This document shows positions 5,713 to 5,772 of a DNA stretch of 5,772 bases, in pieces (the stretch's first letter is position 1; each line of letters opens with the position of its first letter). The notes beneath the pieces are model-generated. The model was not told the origin of the DNA. It saw only the letters and a list, made by a program, of their open reading frames with translations, and searched no databases. The DNA lies in the NCBI GenBank assembly GCA_030038695.1, contig JASHSN010000635.1, positions 1 through 5,772 of the forward strand, written 5' to 3'. The translations under genes were made by a program, and so were the position numbers. The stretch comes from Nitrososphaeraceae archaeon. Lineage in GTDB: Archaea; Thermoproteota; Nitrososphaeria; Nitrososphaerales; Nitrososphaeraceae.

Positions 5713-5772
5713 GATCAGGTCAGAATTTTTGGGATATGCTTCGTGGTTAGAAATACAATTGTAACAAAAGGT

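Larger units (their letters stand above)
5432..5772. other. Non-coding right end of the window
   Basis: No gene seen. A minus-strand frame of 65 codons (5575-5378) largely overlaps the hydrolase remnant in antisense and has no promoter. The region holds the stem-loop at 5453-5479, a 10-bp palindrome TGAGATCTCA (5496-5505), the TCTGCACATAA direct repeat, and TACAATTGTA (5754-5763). It may include the upstream region of a gene beyond the right edge. Confidence 0.45.

Overview
The window looks like AT-rich archaeal DNA of low coding density. The best fit is an ammonia-oxidising archaeon of the class Nitrososphaeria, perhaps Nitrosocosmicus-like. Three things suggest this: an archaeal box A (TTTATATG) just upstream of a GTG-started gene; a small four-helix membrane protein and a secreted-protein remnant that resemble families I associate with Nitrososphaeria; and a PolX of the type shared by archaea and bacteria. 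The assignment is an inference from memory of these families, not a database result.

Layout, left to right. (1) 1-347, minus: the first 115 codons of a cytochrome P450-like protein, cut by the left window edge. (2) 348-806: no intact gene. It holds a near-perfect inverted repeat (456-477), a perfect 39-bp tandem duplication (563-640) inside a small broken minus-strand ORF, and a short direct repeat. (3) 807-1355, minus: an intact 182-aa integral membrane protein with a GTG start and a clear archaeal promoter. (4) 1356-2955: about 1.6 kb without an intact gene. Inside it are a decayed minus-strand secreted-protein gene (1739-2233, one Trp-to-stop change visible), a probable decayed plus-strand coding fragment with an internal protein repeat (about 2240-2513), a pyrimidine-rich tract, and the polX upstream region. 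(5) 2956-4767, plus: an intact 603-aa family X DNA polymerase with a PHP domain, the one gene here that can be named with high confidence. (6) 4768-5772: a badly decayed alpha/beta-hydrolase gene (about 4955-5431, plus), readable only across three frames and at least three stop codons, followed by non-coding DNA with a stem-loop and short direct repeats.

The genes do not form an operon or a visible pathway. The picture is of two or three working genes (P450, membrane protein, PolX) separated by gene remnants. Nothing here supports a new defence system or mobile element: there is no transposase, integrase, CRISPR array, toxin-antitoxin pair, tRNA or rRNA. The most informative observations are the decay patterns, the 39-bp in-frame duplication, and the lineage-specific insert and first metal-site glutamine in the PHP domain of PolX.
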